From Bradyrhizobium ivorense (GTDB lineage: Bacteria > Pseudomonadota > Alphaproteobacteria > Rhizobiales > Xanthobacteraceae): 64,000 nt of DNA. The notes beneath the pieces are model-generated. The model was not told the origin of the DNA, ran no database searches, and saw nothing but the letters and a program-made list of their open reading frames with translations. The stretch covers positions 620,001 to 684,000 of the forward strand of contig NZ_CAADFC020000016.1 of NCBI RefSeq assembly GCF_900696085.1, written 5' to 3'. Shown piece by piece: positions 1-7,984 of this stretch; the first letter of the stretch is position 1, and every line of letters starts with the position of its first letter. Made by a program: the position numbers and the translations under genes.

Positions 1-701
1 AGGCGCATTACCGGCGCTGCCTGTCGCTGATTGCAGATCTCGAGGATGCCGAGGGCGCGTTCGGCGGTGCCAGGCCGAAGGGGCTGTTGCGGCTCGAAGT
101 GCAGGGCACGCTGGCGCGGCATTTTCTGCTGCCGAACCTGCCCGGCTTCCTCGCCGAATATCCCGATATCGAGATCAACATGAGCGAGAGCGATCGCTGG
201 ATCGACCTGATCCGCGAGGGCGTCGACTGCGTGCTGCGCTTCGGCCGGCTGCCTGACAGCGACATGATCGCGCGCGAGGTCACGCTGCTGGAGCGGCTGA
301 CCTGCGCGACGCCCGACTATTTCGCGCGCTTCGGCCTGCCGACCGATCCGTTCGCGCTCGACGGCCATCGCATGATCGGCATCCGCTCGCTGACCACGGG
401 ACGGCTGCGGCCGATGGAGTTCGTGATCGACGGCGCGACAAGGCAGTTTCCGCTGCCGGCGCCGATGACGGTGACCGGCCCGGAGAGCTATCTCGCCAGC
501 GCCAGGCTCGGCCTCGGCCTCGTGCAGGTGCCGCGCTTCCACGCCGAGACCGATCTCGCCAACGGCACGCTGCTGCCGGTGCTGCAGCACTGCCCGCCGC
601 CATCGGTGCCGGTGCACCTGCTCTACCCGCGCAACCGCCAGCTTTCGCCGCGGGTTCGCGTGTTCATCGATTACGTGATGCGGGCGTTCGAGCGAAGGTG
701 A
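1..701 (+). CDS. LysR-family transcriptional regulator, C-terminal part (gene enters from the left)
   Basis: The frame is open from base 3 and ends at a TGA at 699-701, so the N-terminal winged-helix domain lies outside the window. The visible protein starts in the linker helix and continues through a LysR substrate-binding domain (periplasmic-binding-protein fold) with the usual beginning after a GLLR stretch, a MSESDRWIDLIREGVDCVLR segment and a conserved GLGLVQVPRF region near the end. It resembles the GcvA/CrgA-like LysR regulators that usually control a neighbouring divergent gene; that neighbour is not visible. An internal TTG at 87 is not the real start because the homologous sequence continues upstream. 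Confidence 0.85.
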   Translation, partial: AHYRRCLSLIADLEDAEGAFGGARPKGLLRLEVQGTLARHFLLPNLPGFLAEYPDIEINMSESDRWIDLIREGVDCVLRFGRLPDSDMIAREVTLLERLTCATPDYFARFGLPTDPFALDGHRMIGIRSLTTGRLRPMEFVIDGATRQFPLPAPMTVTGPESYLASARLGLGLVQVPRFHAETDLANGTLLPVLQHCPPPSVPVHLLYPRNRQLSPRVRVFIDYVMRAFERR

Positions 702-720
702 TGGGGACCGTCACGCCGCT

Positions 721-1374
721 TCAACAAAGACCGGCCTTAAGACGGACCTCGGGCAACTGCCCAACCCGGTCTCGCGCATTCGACAGAACGTCTCGATCGG
801 CGGCGGGCAATGTATTCAGATCGCCGTCGTCAAAGAACCCCAGCGCTCGCAATGCCTGCGCGGGCTCGCCCCGAAACATCGCCTTGAAGGCACTTAGTGC
901 CGTCGGCAGCGAAGCGCCCGCGGACAGCATGGCGGCGATGTCCCGGTAATCCTTGGCTTCGGCGCGGTCCAGCGTGGCCTTGATCTTGGTCGCCATCAGA
1001 TCGTCGAGCGAAGCAACGAGCAGCACGCCGTCGGCGGTCTCAAGTGGATCGTTGACGCGGCCAATTTTGAGACCGCCAAAGAACGAAACCTTGACCGGGC
1101 CGGACGGCATCTCAGCCAGAACCACCAAGGTGTCCGGCGCATCCTGGAGGATTACGGCGTCGGCAATGAACGAGAACTCGGCACGAATGCGTTCCTTGTC
1201 GAGGCCTTCGGTACAGAAAAAGTCGAAATCGACGGATTCGCGATGGCCAAGCTGGAGTGCGATGGCGGTCCCGCCGTAAAGGACGAACTTCAATCGGCGG
1301 GCGGCAGCCAGACTGGGCCATATCTCCCGCTGTGCCGCCGGCAGGATATCAAGTCGCGGCTCAAACTGTGGCAT
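721..1374 (-). CDS. AbiEii/AbiGii-like nucleotidyltransferase (probable toxin-type protein)
   Basis: A 217-residue protein. Around residues 33-52 it has the nucleotidyltransferase signature: a GGTA turn followed by a DFDFF acidic motif, as in AbiEii/DUF1814 proteins, where such enzymes transfer nucleotides to RNA or protein. A second conserved stretch (DDLMATKIKATLDRAEAKDYRD) matches the KD.D..D region of that family. It overlaps the upstream gene (1361-1675) by 14 bp, the arrangement expected of an antitoxin-toxin pair. Whether it is toxic cannot be told from sequence; house-keeping nucleotidyltransferases of this fold also exist. Confidence 0.75.
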   Translation of the reverse strand: MPQFEPRLDILPAAQREIWPSLAAARRLKFVLYGGTAIALQLGHRESVDFDFFCTEGLDKERIRAEFSFIADAVILQDAPDTLVVLAEMPSGPVKVSFFGGLKIGRVNDPLETADGVLLVASLDDLMATKIKATLDRAEAKDYRDIAAMLSAGASLPTALSAFKAMFRGEPAQALRALGFFDDGDLNTLPAADRDVLSNARDRVGQLPEVRLKAGLC

Positions 1375-1675
1375 GGAATCCCCTGCGCGGGGCCTTGTCG
1401 GGAATTGCCATGCCGGTCGCGAATGTCAGCCGGCCTCGCCAGAATTCCCACGAACGATCGCTGAACCAGCCGGGCTCGGCACCCCGCATGATCTCGACCA
1501 GACGCGCCTGACCGACCGCATCCTCGAGCAGGAGGATATCGTCATATGTCCCGAGATCCATCGTTTGCGCGATCACGCGCTCTTCGGAAAACGGACGGCC
1601 ATCGACCGGCTTCCACCACAGATATTTGCGGCGAAATTGCTGCAGGAGATCGGTCGGTGGGCGCTCTGCCGTCAT
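1361..1675 (-). CDS. Small partner protein of the AbiEii-like gene (putative antitoxin)
   Basis: A 104-residue soluble protein rich in charged and aromatic residues (FRRKYLWWKP near the N-terminus, WEFWRGRLTF near the C-terminus). It is the first gene of a two-gene minus-strand operon and its end overlaps the start of the nucleotidyltransferase by 14 bp. I do not recognise a DNA-binding motif with certainty. In AbiE-type systems the first gene normally encodes the antitoxin/repressor, and similar small proteins are seen beside DUF1814 genes, so the antitoxin role is inferred from context only. Confidence 0.6.
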   Translation of the reverse strand: MTAERPPTDLLQQFRRKYLWWKPVDGRPFSEERVIAQTMDLGTYDDILLLEDAVGQARLVEIMRGAEPGWFSDRSWEFWRGRLTFATGMAIPDKAPRRGFHATV

Positions 1676-1806
1676 GACCTACCCTAGCCGAATCGGCACT
1701 GATTTTCCACGCAGAACACCGGCGCGCGCGGACCGACAACGCTGCCCCCATCCGGAACCAGCGCTACCCCCACGGCGTTATCCCGGTCAACACCGGAGAA
1801 CATGTG

Positions 1807-2013
1807 ATGCGAGTCTTTCTCGGCATGATTTTGGGCGCGCTGCTCTTGGTTTGCGGCGTCTATGTCATCGATTCCATGCGGACATCGAGCGTCGCCAGCG
1901 GACAGACTGCGCAGGAGACCCGCACCATCGTCAATTGGGACGTCGCAGCCCAGGACTGGAATGCGCTGAAGACGCGGGCGCACGAGGAATGGACCAAAAT
2001 CGCCGCGAAGTAG
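1807..2013 (+). CDS. Small single-pass membrane protein, unknown function
   Basis: A 68-residue protein with one hydrophobic helix (about residues 4-20, VFLGMILGALLLVCGVYVI) followed by a soluble tail ending in a WNALKTRAHEEWTKIAAK segment. A GTG three bases upstream is an alternative start. It stands alone between the AbiEii-like pair and the repeat region. The N-terminal helix could be a signal anchor. I cannot name a family; conservation in related genomes would be needed to fix its role. Confidence 0.6.
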   Translation: MRVFLGMILGALLLVCGVYVIDSMRTSSVASGQTAQETRTIVNWDVAAQDWNALKTRAHEEWTKIAAK

Positions 2014-2046
2014 CCGCGGACGTCCTATGGTCGACACAAAACAAAT

Positions 2047-2070
2047 GGCCTCTCCGGCGCCGGAGAGGCC
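2047..2070. terminator. Perfect 24-bp palindrome, possible terminator
   Basis: Two 12-base arms (GGCCTCTCCGGC and its exact reverse complement) meet with no spacer, 33 bases after the stop of the small membrane protein gene. The RNA would form a strong stem, but no clear T-run follows on either strand, so intrinsic termination is only suggested. Confidence 0.5.
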
Positions 2071-2134
2071 ATGATTCTTGGCGAAAACGCTTCAGTGCTG
2101 TCTCAAACCATGAGGCCGCCCAGCAGTTCCCTCC

Positions 2135-2262
2135 GCCGTCTTTGCGAGCCAACGGGTCGGCGCAAAGCGCCGCCCGATGACAGGCTCCGCGAAGCAATCC
2201 TTTGGTCAGCAAACGTGGAAGGATGGATTGCTTTCTCGCTCCTCGCAATGACGGGCGGAACG
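2135..2262. repeat. Dispersed chromosomal repeat (bradyrhizobial type)
   Basis: Non-coding stretch containing phrases such as GAAGCAATCC and GGATGGATTGCTT with TCGCAATGACGG. These are typical of short repeats scattered in Bradyrhizobium chromosomes (from memory, not searched). The rest of the 2014-2373 gap shows no gene that I can support. Confidence 0.55.
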
Positions 2263-2373
2263 AAGAGAGGCGACACTTATGACGTCGCAGAACTAGGGCG
2301 TGTACTCATAAACACCCGATGTCCGCTTTCTGGGGTAAGCGCGCAACAAGATTTGGTTCGAACTTGCTGATCT

Positions 2374-3024
2374 TCAGTTCGCTGCAGCCGGCGGCTCATA
2401 AAGTCGCAGTAACGCCGCCGTCGCCGCCTCGGCGCGCTGTGTGATTTCGCGCGGGCTCGGACGGTTGCCGACACCGAGCAGCAGACGTGTCATCTGGGTT
2501 CCCCATAATAGGCCCACGAAATGCTCGGCCATTTCTGCAGACTCGCCGTCGAGCAGCCCCGCCGCACGGGAGCGGGTCATGAGTTCGCGCAAAGCGGTGC
2601 GGCTTGCTGCGATACCGACATCGTTCAACGCCTTGGCGACATCTGGCGCGCGGACCGCCTCGGCGATTGCCAGCCGGAACACCGCGATCACGGTGGGATC
2701 GCTGATCTCCCGCAAGAGATTGCTTCCGAACGCGGCCAGCGCCAGCGTCAGCGTCTGGCGGTCGCGCGGCTCAGGCAAATCGGCCGGCATGCGCAATCGT
2801 TTCGCGCGCTCGGCGATGCAGGCGGCCAGGATCTCCTGCTTGCTGCCGAAATGCGCATAGAGCTCGCGCTTCGATGCTTTCGCCCGCGTTGCGATTTCGA
2901 GCGTGGAGGTCTTGGCGAAGCCCTGCTCCATGAACGCCGAAAAGGCTGCCTCCAGGATGCGCCGGCGTACCGGGACTTCCCCGGCCGCATCCGCGCGCGA
3001 CTTCACAACTTGTTTAACTGTCAT
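2374..3024 (-). CDS. TetR/AcrR-family repressor, divergent to the NmrA-like gene
   Basis: A 216-residue protein. The N-terminal helix-turn-helix lies at about residues 20-65 (RRRILEAAFSAFMEQGF, then a TSTLEIATRAKASKRELYAHF recognition region), followed by an all-helical ligand domain as in AcrR-type repressors. I chose the ATG at 3024 because the longer frame reading back to 3162 crosses the palindromic operators. The divergent neighbour at 3113 is a NAD(P)-binding reductase, and two GGTACC-based palindromes sit between them, so this protein most likely represses that gene and itself. The inducing ligand is unknown. Confidence 0.88.
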   Translation of the reverse strand: MTVKQVVKSRADAAGEVPVRRRILEAAFSAFMEQGFAKTSTLEIATRAKASKRELYAHFGSKQEILAACIAERAKRLRMPADLPEPRDRQTLTLALAAFGSNLLREISDPTVIAVFRLAIAEAVRAPDVAKALNDVGIAASRTALRELMTRSRAAGLLDGESAEMAEHFVGLLWGTQMTRLLLGVGNRPSPREITQRAEAATAALLRLYEPPAAAN

Positions 3025-3040
3025 CCGGCCACCTTGACTT

Positions 3041-3091
3041 GGTACCAGTCGGTACCGCACATTGCCTGCAGCTTGGTACCATATGGTACCA
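3041..3091. promoter_or_regulatory. Paired GGTACC palindromic operators
   Basis: Two copies of GGTACC-N4-GGTACC occupy the divergent promoter: 3041-3056 and, inside an exact 18-bp palindrome TGGTACC-ATAT-GGTACCA, 3074-3091. Spacing and symmetry fit dimeric TetR operators. The second copy ends 21 bases before the reductase start codon. Confidence 0.75.
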
Positions 3092-3112
3092 GCGAATCCT
3101 AGGGGTGTAGTC

Positions 3113-4024
3113 ATGACAAAACCCATTCTCGTCACATCTGCAGGCGGCGGCAGGCAAGGCAAGACCGGCCGTCACGTGTCCGAAATGCTGCTCGCGCGTG
3201 GCGTTCCCGTGCGCGCCTTTGTCCATACGATCGACGAACGATCGGAGCGACTGCGCGCACTTGGCGCCGAAATCGTCCAGGGCGATTTTCTCGACATCCG
3301 TTCGGTCCAGCGCGCTGCGCAAGGCACGTCGGCGATCTATTTCGCCTATCCGGTCCAGGACGGTCTTCTCGACGCGGCTACCCCAATGGCACTGGCCGCC
3401 CGTGAGGCCGGCGTATCCAGGCTGGTCAATCTGGTGATGCTGCAATCCTCTCCCGATGCGCCGACGCCGCGGATGCGGCAGAACTATTTGTCAGAACAGG
3501 TCTTCGAATGGGCCGACATCGGTGCGGTGCATATTCGCGCGACCATCTTCTACGAAAATGTCGCAGCACTGGTCCGTCAGAGCCTGCCAGCGCAAGGTGC
3601 GGTCCGGCTGCCCTGGGGCGGCGAAAATACCGTTCTGCCGCTGGTTGCGGGCGAAGATGTCGCCCGCGTCGCCGCCGGCCTTCTGGCCAGCCCCGAACTT
3701 AAGGCGGGCACCGCCTATCCGCTGATCGGCGCAACGCTGTCGCTGAAGGAGATCATCGCGACCTTCGCGCGCGTCCTTGGCCGCGATGTGCGGTACGAGC
3801 AAATCTCCGACGACGAATGGCGCCAAGATGCGCGGGCACGCGACTACAATCCCCATGCAGTCGAGCATCTGTCCTCACTGTGGCGGGCGATCCGCGGCGC
3901 CGCGATCGACCCGAAGGATCCCCGCTATGCAGTGACCGGTACGATCGAAAAGATCGGCGGCGCACCGCCGAAACCGTTCGAGACCTTCGTGCGCGAGAAG
4001 CAAGGCGAATTGCTCGCGAGCTAG
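3113..4024 (+). CDS. NmrA-like NAD(P)-dependent oxidoreductase/epimerase
   Basis: A 303-residue atypical short-chain reductase. The Rossmann fold starts at the N-terminus (ILVTSAGGGRQGKTGRHV, a relaxed GxxGxxG). It lacks the Tyr-Lys pair of classical SDRs and has the layout of NmrA/YtfG (QorB-like) proteins, which bind NAD(P) and act as redox sensors or quinone/azo reductases. The start at 3113 follows the operator palindrome. It is the only evident target of the divergent TetR repressor, a common genomic pairing in rhizobia, so it is probably induced by an electrophile or quinone. The substrate cannot be read from the sequence. Confidence 0.82.
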   Translation: MTKPILVTSAGGGRQGKTGRHVSEMLLARGVPVRAFVHTIDERSERLRALGAEIVQGDFLDIRSVQRAAQGTSAIYFAYPVQDGLLDAATPMALAAREAGVSRLVNLVMLQSSPDAPTPRMRQNYLSEQVFEWADIGAVHIRATIFYENVAALVRQSLPAQGAVRLPWGGENTVLPLVAGEDVARVAAGLLASPELKAGTAYPLIGATLSLKEIIATFARVLGRDVRYEQISDDEWRQDARARDYNPHAVEHLSSLWRAIRGAAIDPKDPRYAVTGTIEKIGGAPPKPFETFVREKQGELLAS

Positions 4025-4048
4025 CGCTTCGCCGCCGGTGCATTCCCC

Positions 4049-4726
4049 CTAGTTTCTCTCGATCTTGCGGCCCATGTTGGCCTTGCGGGCGTCGGCGATC
4101 GCCTGCTCGAACTGGTCCATGCTGAGCGCGCCGGGGACGCGGTATTTGCCGACGATGAAGGACGGCGTGCCGTTGAAGCCGAAAGCCTCGGCCTGCTCGT
4201 TGTTGCGCACCAGCAGCGCGTCGATCGCCTTGGCGTTGGCGTCGAGATCTTTCTTCAGCCGGTCGACATCGAGGCCGGCGCCGGAAAGCAGTTCGGCGAT
4301 GCGCGGCTCGGTGATGCGCGAATTGACCGAGATCATCGCCTCATGGGCGGCCTCGAACTTGTTCTGGTAGCGTGCCGCCAGCGCCATCCGCGCCGCGACC
4401 TTGGACACCGGCCCGAGGATCGGCCAGTCCTTCAACACCAGGCGGACCTTGCCGTCGTCCTGCACCACCTGACGGAGCTCGGGCGCGAGCTTGCGGCAAT
4501 AGGGGCAGTTGTAGTCGAACCATTCGACGATGGTGATGTCGCCGTCGGGATTTCCAATCACGGGAATCTCCGGATCGCGCAGCACCTGGGCCTCGGTCAA
4601 CACCTTCTCTTCCTCGGCGCGCGCAGCTCCTGCCGCCAGCAGCCCGATGCCCGCGCCGAACAGGCCGAGCGTTGTGCGGCGGGTGAGCCCGGAATTGATC
4701 CCGGATGGTTTGGTCAGTTGGTTCAT
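4049..4726 (-). CDS. DsbA-family thiol:disulfide interchange protein
   Basis: A 225-residue periplasmic protein. Residues 1-38 form a Tat-like signal (RRTTLGLFGAGIGLLAAG followed by ARA). The thioredoxin-fold active site is CPYC at residues 74-77 (FDYNCPYC), and the cis-proline loop GTPSF lies near residue 187. The long helical insertion between them is typical of DsbA/DsbG and of the Com1-like DsbA group. It should oxidise or isomerise disulfides in exported proteins. A DsbB homologue is encoded at 11160-11696 and could re-oxidise it. It stands alone, 36 bases upstream of the TauE-type permease on the same strand. Confidence 0.9.
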   Translation of the reverse strand: MNQLTKPSGINSGLTRRTTLGLFGAGIGLLAAGAARAEEEKVLTEAQVLRDPEIPVIGNPDGDITIVEWFDYNCPYCRKLAPELRQVVQDDGKVRLVLKDWPILGPVSKVAARMALAARYQNKFEAAHEAMISVNSRITEPRIAELLSGAGLDVDRLKKDLDANAKAIDALLVRNNEQAEAFGFNGTPSFIVGKYRVPGALSMDQFEQAIADARKANMGRKIERN

Positions 4727-4762
4727 GTCTGGCTTTCGCGCGGGTCCTTCGCCGTTCTACGC

Positions 4763-5545
4763 TCAGGACACATTGATGTTACGCAGCAACATATAGATCG
4801 CGACGGCGATAATCACCGCCGCAAAGACGATATTGAGGGCGCCGCGCCGTTCCGACAGGTGCCGCGCCGACCGCGTGCCGACCAGCCCCCCGGCGATGCC
4901 GCCGGCGACAAACAACGCCGCCAGGCCCCACGACACCAGTCCCGACCATGCATAGCTCAATGCGGTGGTCATGCCAAAGGCGGTGACGGCCACCAGCGAG
5001 GAACTGACCGCGTTCATGATCGGCATCCCGGTCGCCAGCATCAGGGCCGGCACGATCAGAAAGCCGCCGCCGATGCCGAAAAAGCCGGACATGGTCCCGG
5101 TGGCAAGGCCAAAGCCGGTGATCGCGGGCATGTTGGCCATCGAGATCTTGACGTCGGTCAGCCCGACCCGCGCGCGGGTCTTCAGCATCAGCCCTGCGAT
5201 CACCAGCATCACCAGCGCGAACAGCGCCAGCAGCTTGTGGCCGTCGAGCATCTTGCCGAGGATCGAGCCGCCGAATGCGCCGCACATGCCCGACAGCGCG
5301 AACACCAGCGCGCAGGACCAGATCACGGTGCCGCCGCGCGCATGGTTGGAGAGGTTGACCGCGGCGTTGGTAGCGACCGCGATCGCCGAGGTGCCGATCG
5401 CGACATGCGGCTCGGGCACGCCGACCACATAGACCATCAGCGGCACGGCCAGGATCGAGCCGCCGCCGCCGACCAGGCCGAGCGAGAAGCCGACCAGCAT
5501 GCCCGATGCGAGGCCAAGCACACTTTGAGCTGCAGAGAAGACCAA
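4763..5545 (-). CDS. TauE/SafE-family sulfite/organosulfonate permease
   Basis: A 260-residue protein with about eight hydrophobic helices and the internally duplicated glycine-rich motifs of the family: SLGLVGGGGSILAVPL near residue 26 and SGFFGIGGGFLIVPAL near residue 155. Family members export or import sulfite, sulfoacetate or other sulfonates through the inner membrane. It lies just upstream of, and in the same direction as, the DsbA gene. The actual substrate is not predictable. Confidence 0.88.
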   Translation of the reverse strand: MVFSAAQSVLGLASGMLVGFSLGLVGGGGSILAVPLMVYVVGVPEPHVAIGTSAIAVATNAAVNLSNHARGGTVIWSCALVFALSGMCGAFGGSILGKMLDGHKLLALFALVMLVIAGLMLKTRARVGLTDVKISMANMPAITGFGLATGTMSGFFGIGGGFLIVPALMLATGMPIMNAVSSSLVAVTAFGMTTALSYAWSGLVSWGLAALFVAGGIAGGLVGTRSARHLSERRGALNIVFAAVIIAVAIYMLLRNINVS

Positions 5546-5635
5546 GGGGAACAGACTCGCGTTTGCGGCCGCGACCCTAGAAGAATTTGCTGTCCAGCGC
5601 TATGCCGATAGCAAAAAACTGCACTGCATCGGCTA

Positions 5636-6358
5636 TCAGCGCAGCAGAATTGTCACGGCGAGCGGCACCAGCAGCGACGTGACCAGCGCATTCAGGCTCA
5701 TCGCGATGCCGGCAAAGACACCCGCGACCTCGTCGACCTGGAACGCGCGCGCCGTGCCGATGCCATGCGCGGCGATGCCGGCCGCAAAGCCGCGAGCGCG
5801 GTAATCGGTGAAGCCTGCGCGGTTCATCAGCGGCGTGACGATGATGGCGCCCATGATGCCGGTGAGGATCACCGCGACCGCCGTCAGCGAGGGATCGGCA
5901 TGCAGGGATTCGCTGATCCCCATCGCGACGCCGGCGGTGACCGATTTCGGCGCCAGCGACAGCGCCACATCGCGCGGCAGGCCGAAGGCTTCGGCCAGCA
6001 GCACCACCGAGACGATCGCCACGATCGAGCCAACCACGAGCGCAATCAGCATCGGCAGGATCGCGGCCGCGACCCGCCTGCGGTTCTCGTACAGCGGAAC
6101 CGCGAGCGCGACCGTCGCCGGCCCGAGCAGGAAATGCACGAACTGCGCGCCGGCGAAATAGGCGGTGTAGGAGGTCTTGGTCACCAGCAGGAAGACGGCG
6201 ATGATCCACACCGAGTGCAGCACCGGATTGGCGAGCGGGTGACGCGCGGTCTTCAGCGAGACCGCGTCAGCCACCGCATAGGTCGCGAGCGTCACCGTCA
6301 GCCAGAGCAGCGGCGACTGCGAAAGATAGACCCAGAGCGAGAACGGATTGTCGCTCAT
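5636..6358 (-). CDS. LrgB/CidB-family membrane protein
   Basis: A 240-residue multi-pass protein with the LrgB signatures LAPKSVTAGVAMGISE at about residue 136 and AHGIGTARAF at about 200. LrgB partners with LrgA in controlling murein hydrolase activity, or in pyruvate or plastidial glycolate-type transport in other lineages. Its ATG overlaps the TGA of the lrgA-like gene by four bases, showing a two-gene operon. Confidence 0.9.
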   Translation of the reverse strand: MSDNPFSLWVYLSQSPLLWLTVTLATYAVADAVSLKTARHPLANPVLHSVWIIAVFLLVTKTSYTAYFAGAQFVHFLLGPATVALAVPLYENRRRVAAAILPMLIALVVGSIVAIVSVVLLAEAFGLPRDVALSLAPKSVTAGVAMGISESLHADPSLTAVAVILTGIMGAIIVTPLMNRAGFTDYRARGFAAGIAAHGIGTARAFQVDEVAGVFAGIAMSLNALVTSLLVPLAVTILLR

Positions 6359-6741
6359 CGCCTCTCCTCGCGGCGGGCGAGGAGACGGCTGGCGGCGACG
6401 AAGGTCGCGACCGTCGCCAGCAGCGTGATCACCACCGAGATCGCCAGCACCACGAGGATGGCGACGCCGTGGGCTTCGAGCAGGTTGAGCTTCTGCACCA
6501 CGCCGACGCCGGCCGGCACGAACAGCAGCGAGAGATTGGCAAGCATGCCGCGGCTTGCGCTCTCGACACCGTCATTGGCGAGCGGCCCGCGCGCGAACGC
6601 GGCGAAGCGGTCGCGCGCGAACAGCAGCGCCAGCAGCAGCATCAGCCCGATCACCGGGCCCGGCACCGGCACGCCAAGCGCGCGCACCGCGACCTCGCCG
6701 ATCAATTGGCAGAGCAGGATCAGGCTGAGGCTGGCGATCAT
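6355..6741 (-). CDS. LrgA/CidA-family holin-like membrane protein
   Basis: About 128 residues when started at the ATG at 6741 (MIASLSLILLCQLIGEV); a start at 6768 gives nine more hydrophilic residues and is less likely. Four hydrophobic helices and the conserved PVPGPVIGLMLLLALL segment identify the LrgA/CidA family. These proteins are holin-like or form a small-carboxylate transporter together with LrgB, which follows with a four-base overlap. Confidence 0.88.
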   Translation of the reverse strand: MIASLSLILLCQLIGEVAVRALGVPVPGPVIGLMLLLALLFARDRFAAFARGPLANDGVESASRGMLANLSLLFVPAGVGVVQKLNLLEAHGVAILVVLAISVVITLLATVATFVAASRLLARREERR

Positions 6742-6836
6742 GGTGCGGCGTTCGCGAAGGACATCCACCTATCAGGTCGCCGCGGCGGGGGCTTGTCAAT
6801 GCGTGAGGCGCTGTCGGGGCGCACCTTTGCCAGGCC

Positions 6837-6973
6837 CGTCATCCTGAGGAGCGGCCTCTTGGCCGCGTCTCGAAGGATGCACCGCCACGGGCGGGGCCGA
6901 TTCATCCTTCGAGGCTCGCCGAAGGGGCTCGCACCTCCAGCGACAAAGGCGAAGCCTTTGCGCGGGGATGACG
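6837..6973. repeat. Dispersed repeat with inverted GTCATCC ends
   Basis: A non-coding block starting CCGTCATCCTGAGGAGC and ending GGGGATGACGG, with internal inverted segments (CGAAGGATG and CATCCTTCG). It can fold into a long stem. Its style matches repeat families seen in Bradyrhizobium intergenic regions, and related blocks occur at 10891-11127. Confidence 0.65.
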
Positions 6974-6998
6974 GGGATGGATTATTGCGGGCCGCTCA

Positions 6999-7451
6999 CT
7001 ACTCCCGCGGCTGCAGCGCCATCAGGGTGCCGGTCATGGTCGCGACCAGCGTCTCGACGCCGTCTTGCACGGCGTAGGCCTTGGCCTCGCACACAGTGAG
7101 CGTGCGGCCGGGCTTGACCACCACGGCGCGGAACAGGAAGCGCTCGCCGCGGGCCGGCGCCAAAAGGTTGGTCTTGAACTCGACGGTGAGGATGCCGGCG
7201 CCTTCGGGCATCAGCGTGAAGGCCGCGATGCCGCAGGCATTGTCGAGCCCCGCGGTGATGATGCCGGCATGCACGAAGCCGTGCTGCTGGGTGAACTCTA
7301 CCGCATAGGGCATTGCGAGATCGACCTCGCCCGGCGCCATGCGCGCGATCGAAATGCCGAGCGTCTGCATCGCGCGCTGGCGCGCGAAGGTGTCGGCCGC
7401 GACGGCGCGAAAATCCGGATTCTTCGGCTCGAAGCTCGGCATGGCGCTCAC
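6999..7451 (-). CDS. PaaI-type hot-dog thioesterase
   Basis: A 150-residue hot-dog fold protein. The conserved QQHGFVHAGIITAGLDNACG segment (about residues 54-73) is the PaaI/YiiD acyl-CoA thioesterase active-site helix. It would hydrolyse an aryl- or acyl-CoA. The gene overlaps the upstream thioesterase gene by four bases (ATGA), so the two are co-transcribed and likely act on related CoA esters under the divergent TetR regulator. Confidence 0.88.
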   Translation of the reverse strand: MSAMPSFEPKNPDFRAVAADTFARQRAMQTLGISIARMAPGEVDLAMPYAVEFTQQHGFVHAGIITAGLDNACGIAAFTLMPEGAGILTVEFKTNLLAPARGERFLFRAVVVKPGRTLTVCEAKAYAVQDGVETLVATMTGTLMALQPRE

Positions 7452-7882
7452 GCGATTGCGGGTTCGGCAGGGACCAGATGCGGCATCGCCGCGTAGCGGA
7501 TCGCCGGTGCGAACGGCACCGATTTGTGCGCGGCGCGATCGATATGCACGGCCGTGATCTCGCAGGTCGCGGCGATATCGCCGGTTTCCGCGTTGCGCAT
7601 CTCATGCAGGATGCGAAGCGACTTGTCGCGGAATTCCGCCAGCCGGCTCCTGACCTCGATGACGTCGCCCGCGAACAGCTCGCGCTTGTAGGCGATGCTC
7701 TGCTGCACGGCGGCCATGCCGCAGCCGGACTCGCGCAGATAGCTCGGCGTCAGCCCGATCCGCGCGAACATGTTCCAGTTCGCCTCGTCGAACTTGCCGA
7801 CATACCACATCACGTTCATGTGGCCGATGTGGTCGCAGTGCCAGGGATAGACCGCGCCGCGATAGGTCGCCTCGCCCTCCAT
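7448..7882 (-). CDS. 4-hydroxybenzoyl-CoA-type acyl-CoA thioesterase
   Basis: A 144-residue hot-dog protein with the classical N-terminal WHCDHIGHMNVMWYVGKFDEA motif; the Asp/His environment near residue 17 is catalytic in the FcbC/YbgC group. The ATG at 7882 is preceded by GGAGGAG. A longer frame reads into the divergent TetR gene and is not real. First gene of a two-thioesterase operon, downstream of the operator palindromes. Confidence 0.87.
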   Translation of the reverse strand: MEGEATYRGAVYPWHCDHIGHMNVMWYVGKFDEANWNMFARIGLTPSYLRESGCGMAAVQQSIAYKRELFAGDVIEVRSRLAEFRDKSLRILHEMRNAETGDIAATCEITAVHIDRAAHKSVPFAPAIRYAAMPHLVPAEPAIA

Positions 7883-7911
7883 CTTGCCGCTCCTCCGCTT
7901 TTGCCATTCTT

Positions 7912-7961
7912 GATACGGTAGCGTATCACTGGCGAAGCGGGCTAGCAATACGGTACCGTAT
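7912..7961. promoter_or_regulatory. TetR operator palindromes between thioesterases and regulator
   Basis: Two related palindromes: GATACG-GTAG-CGTATC at 7912-7927 and the exact 14-mer ATACGGTACCGTAT at 7948-7961. They fill the 102-bp divergent region. Both share an ATACGGTA core, so one dimeric repressor probably binds both. Confidence 0.78.
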
Positions 7962-7984
7962 CGGGTCCGGTCTGCGGAGATCAC

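Noticed and set aside
4343..5611. 422-codon frame on the plus strand
   Set aside because: Mirror of the DsbA and TauE genes; low-complexity Gln/His/Arg content typical of shadow frames.
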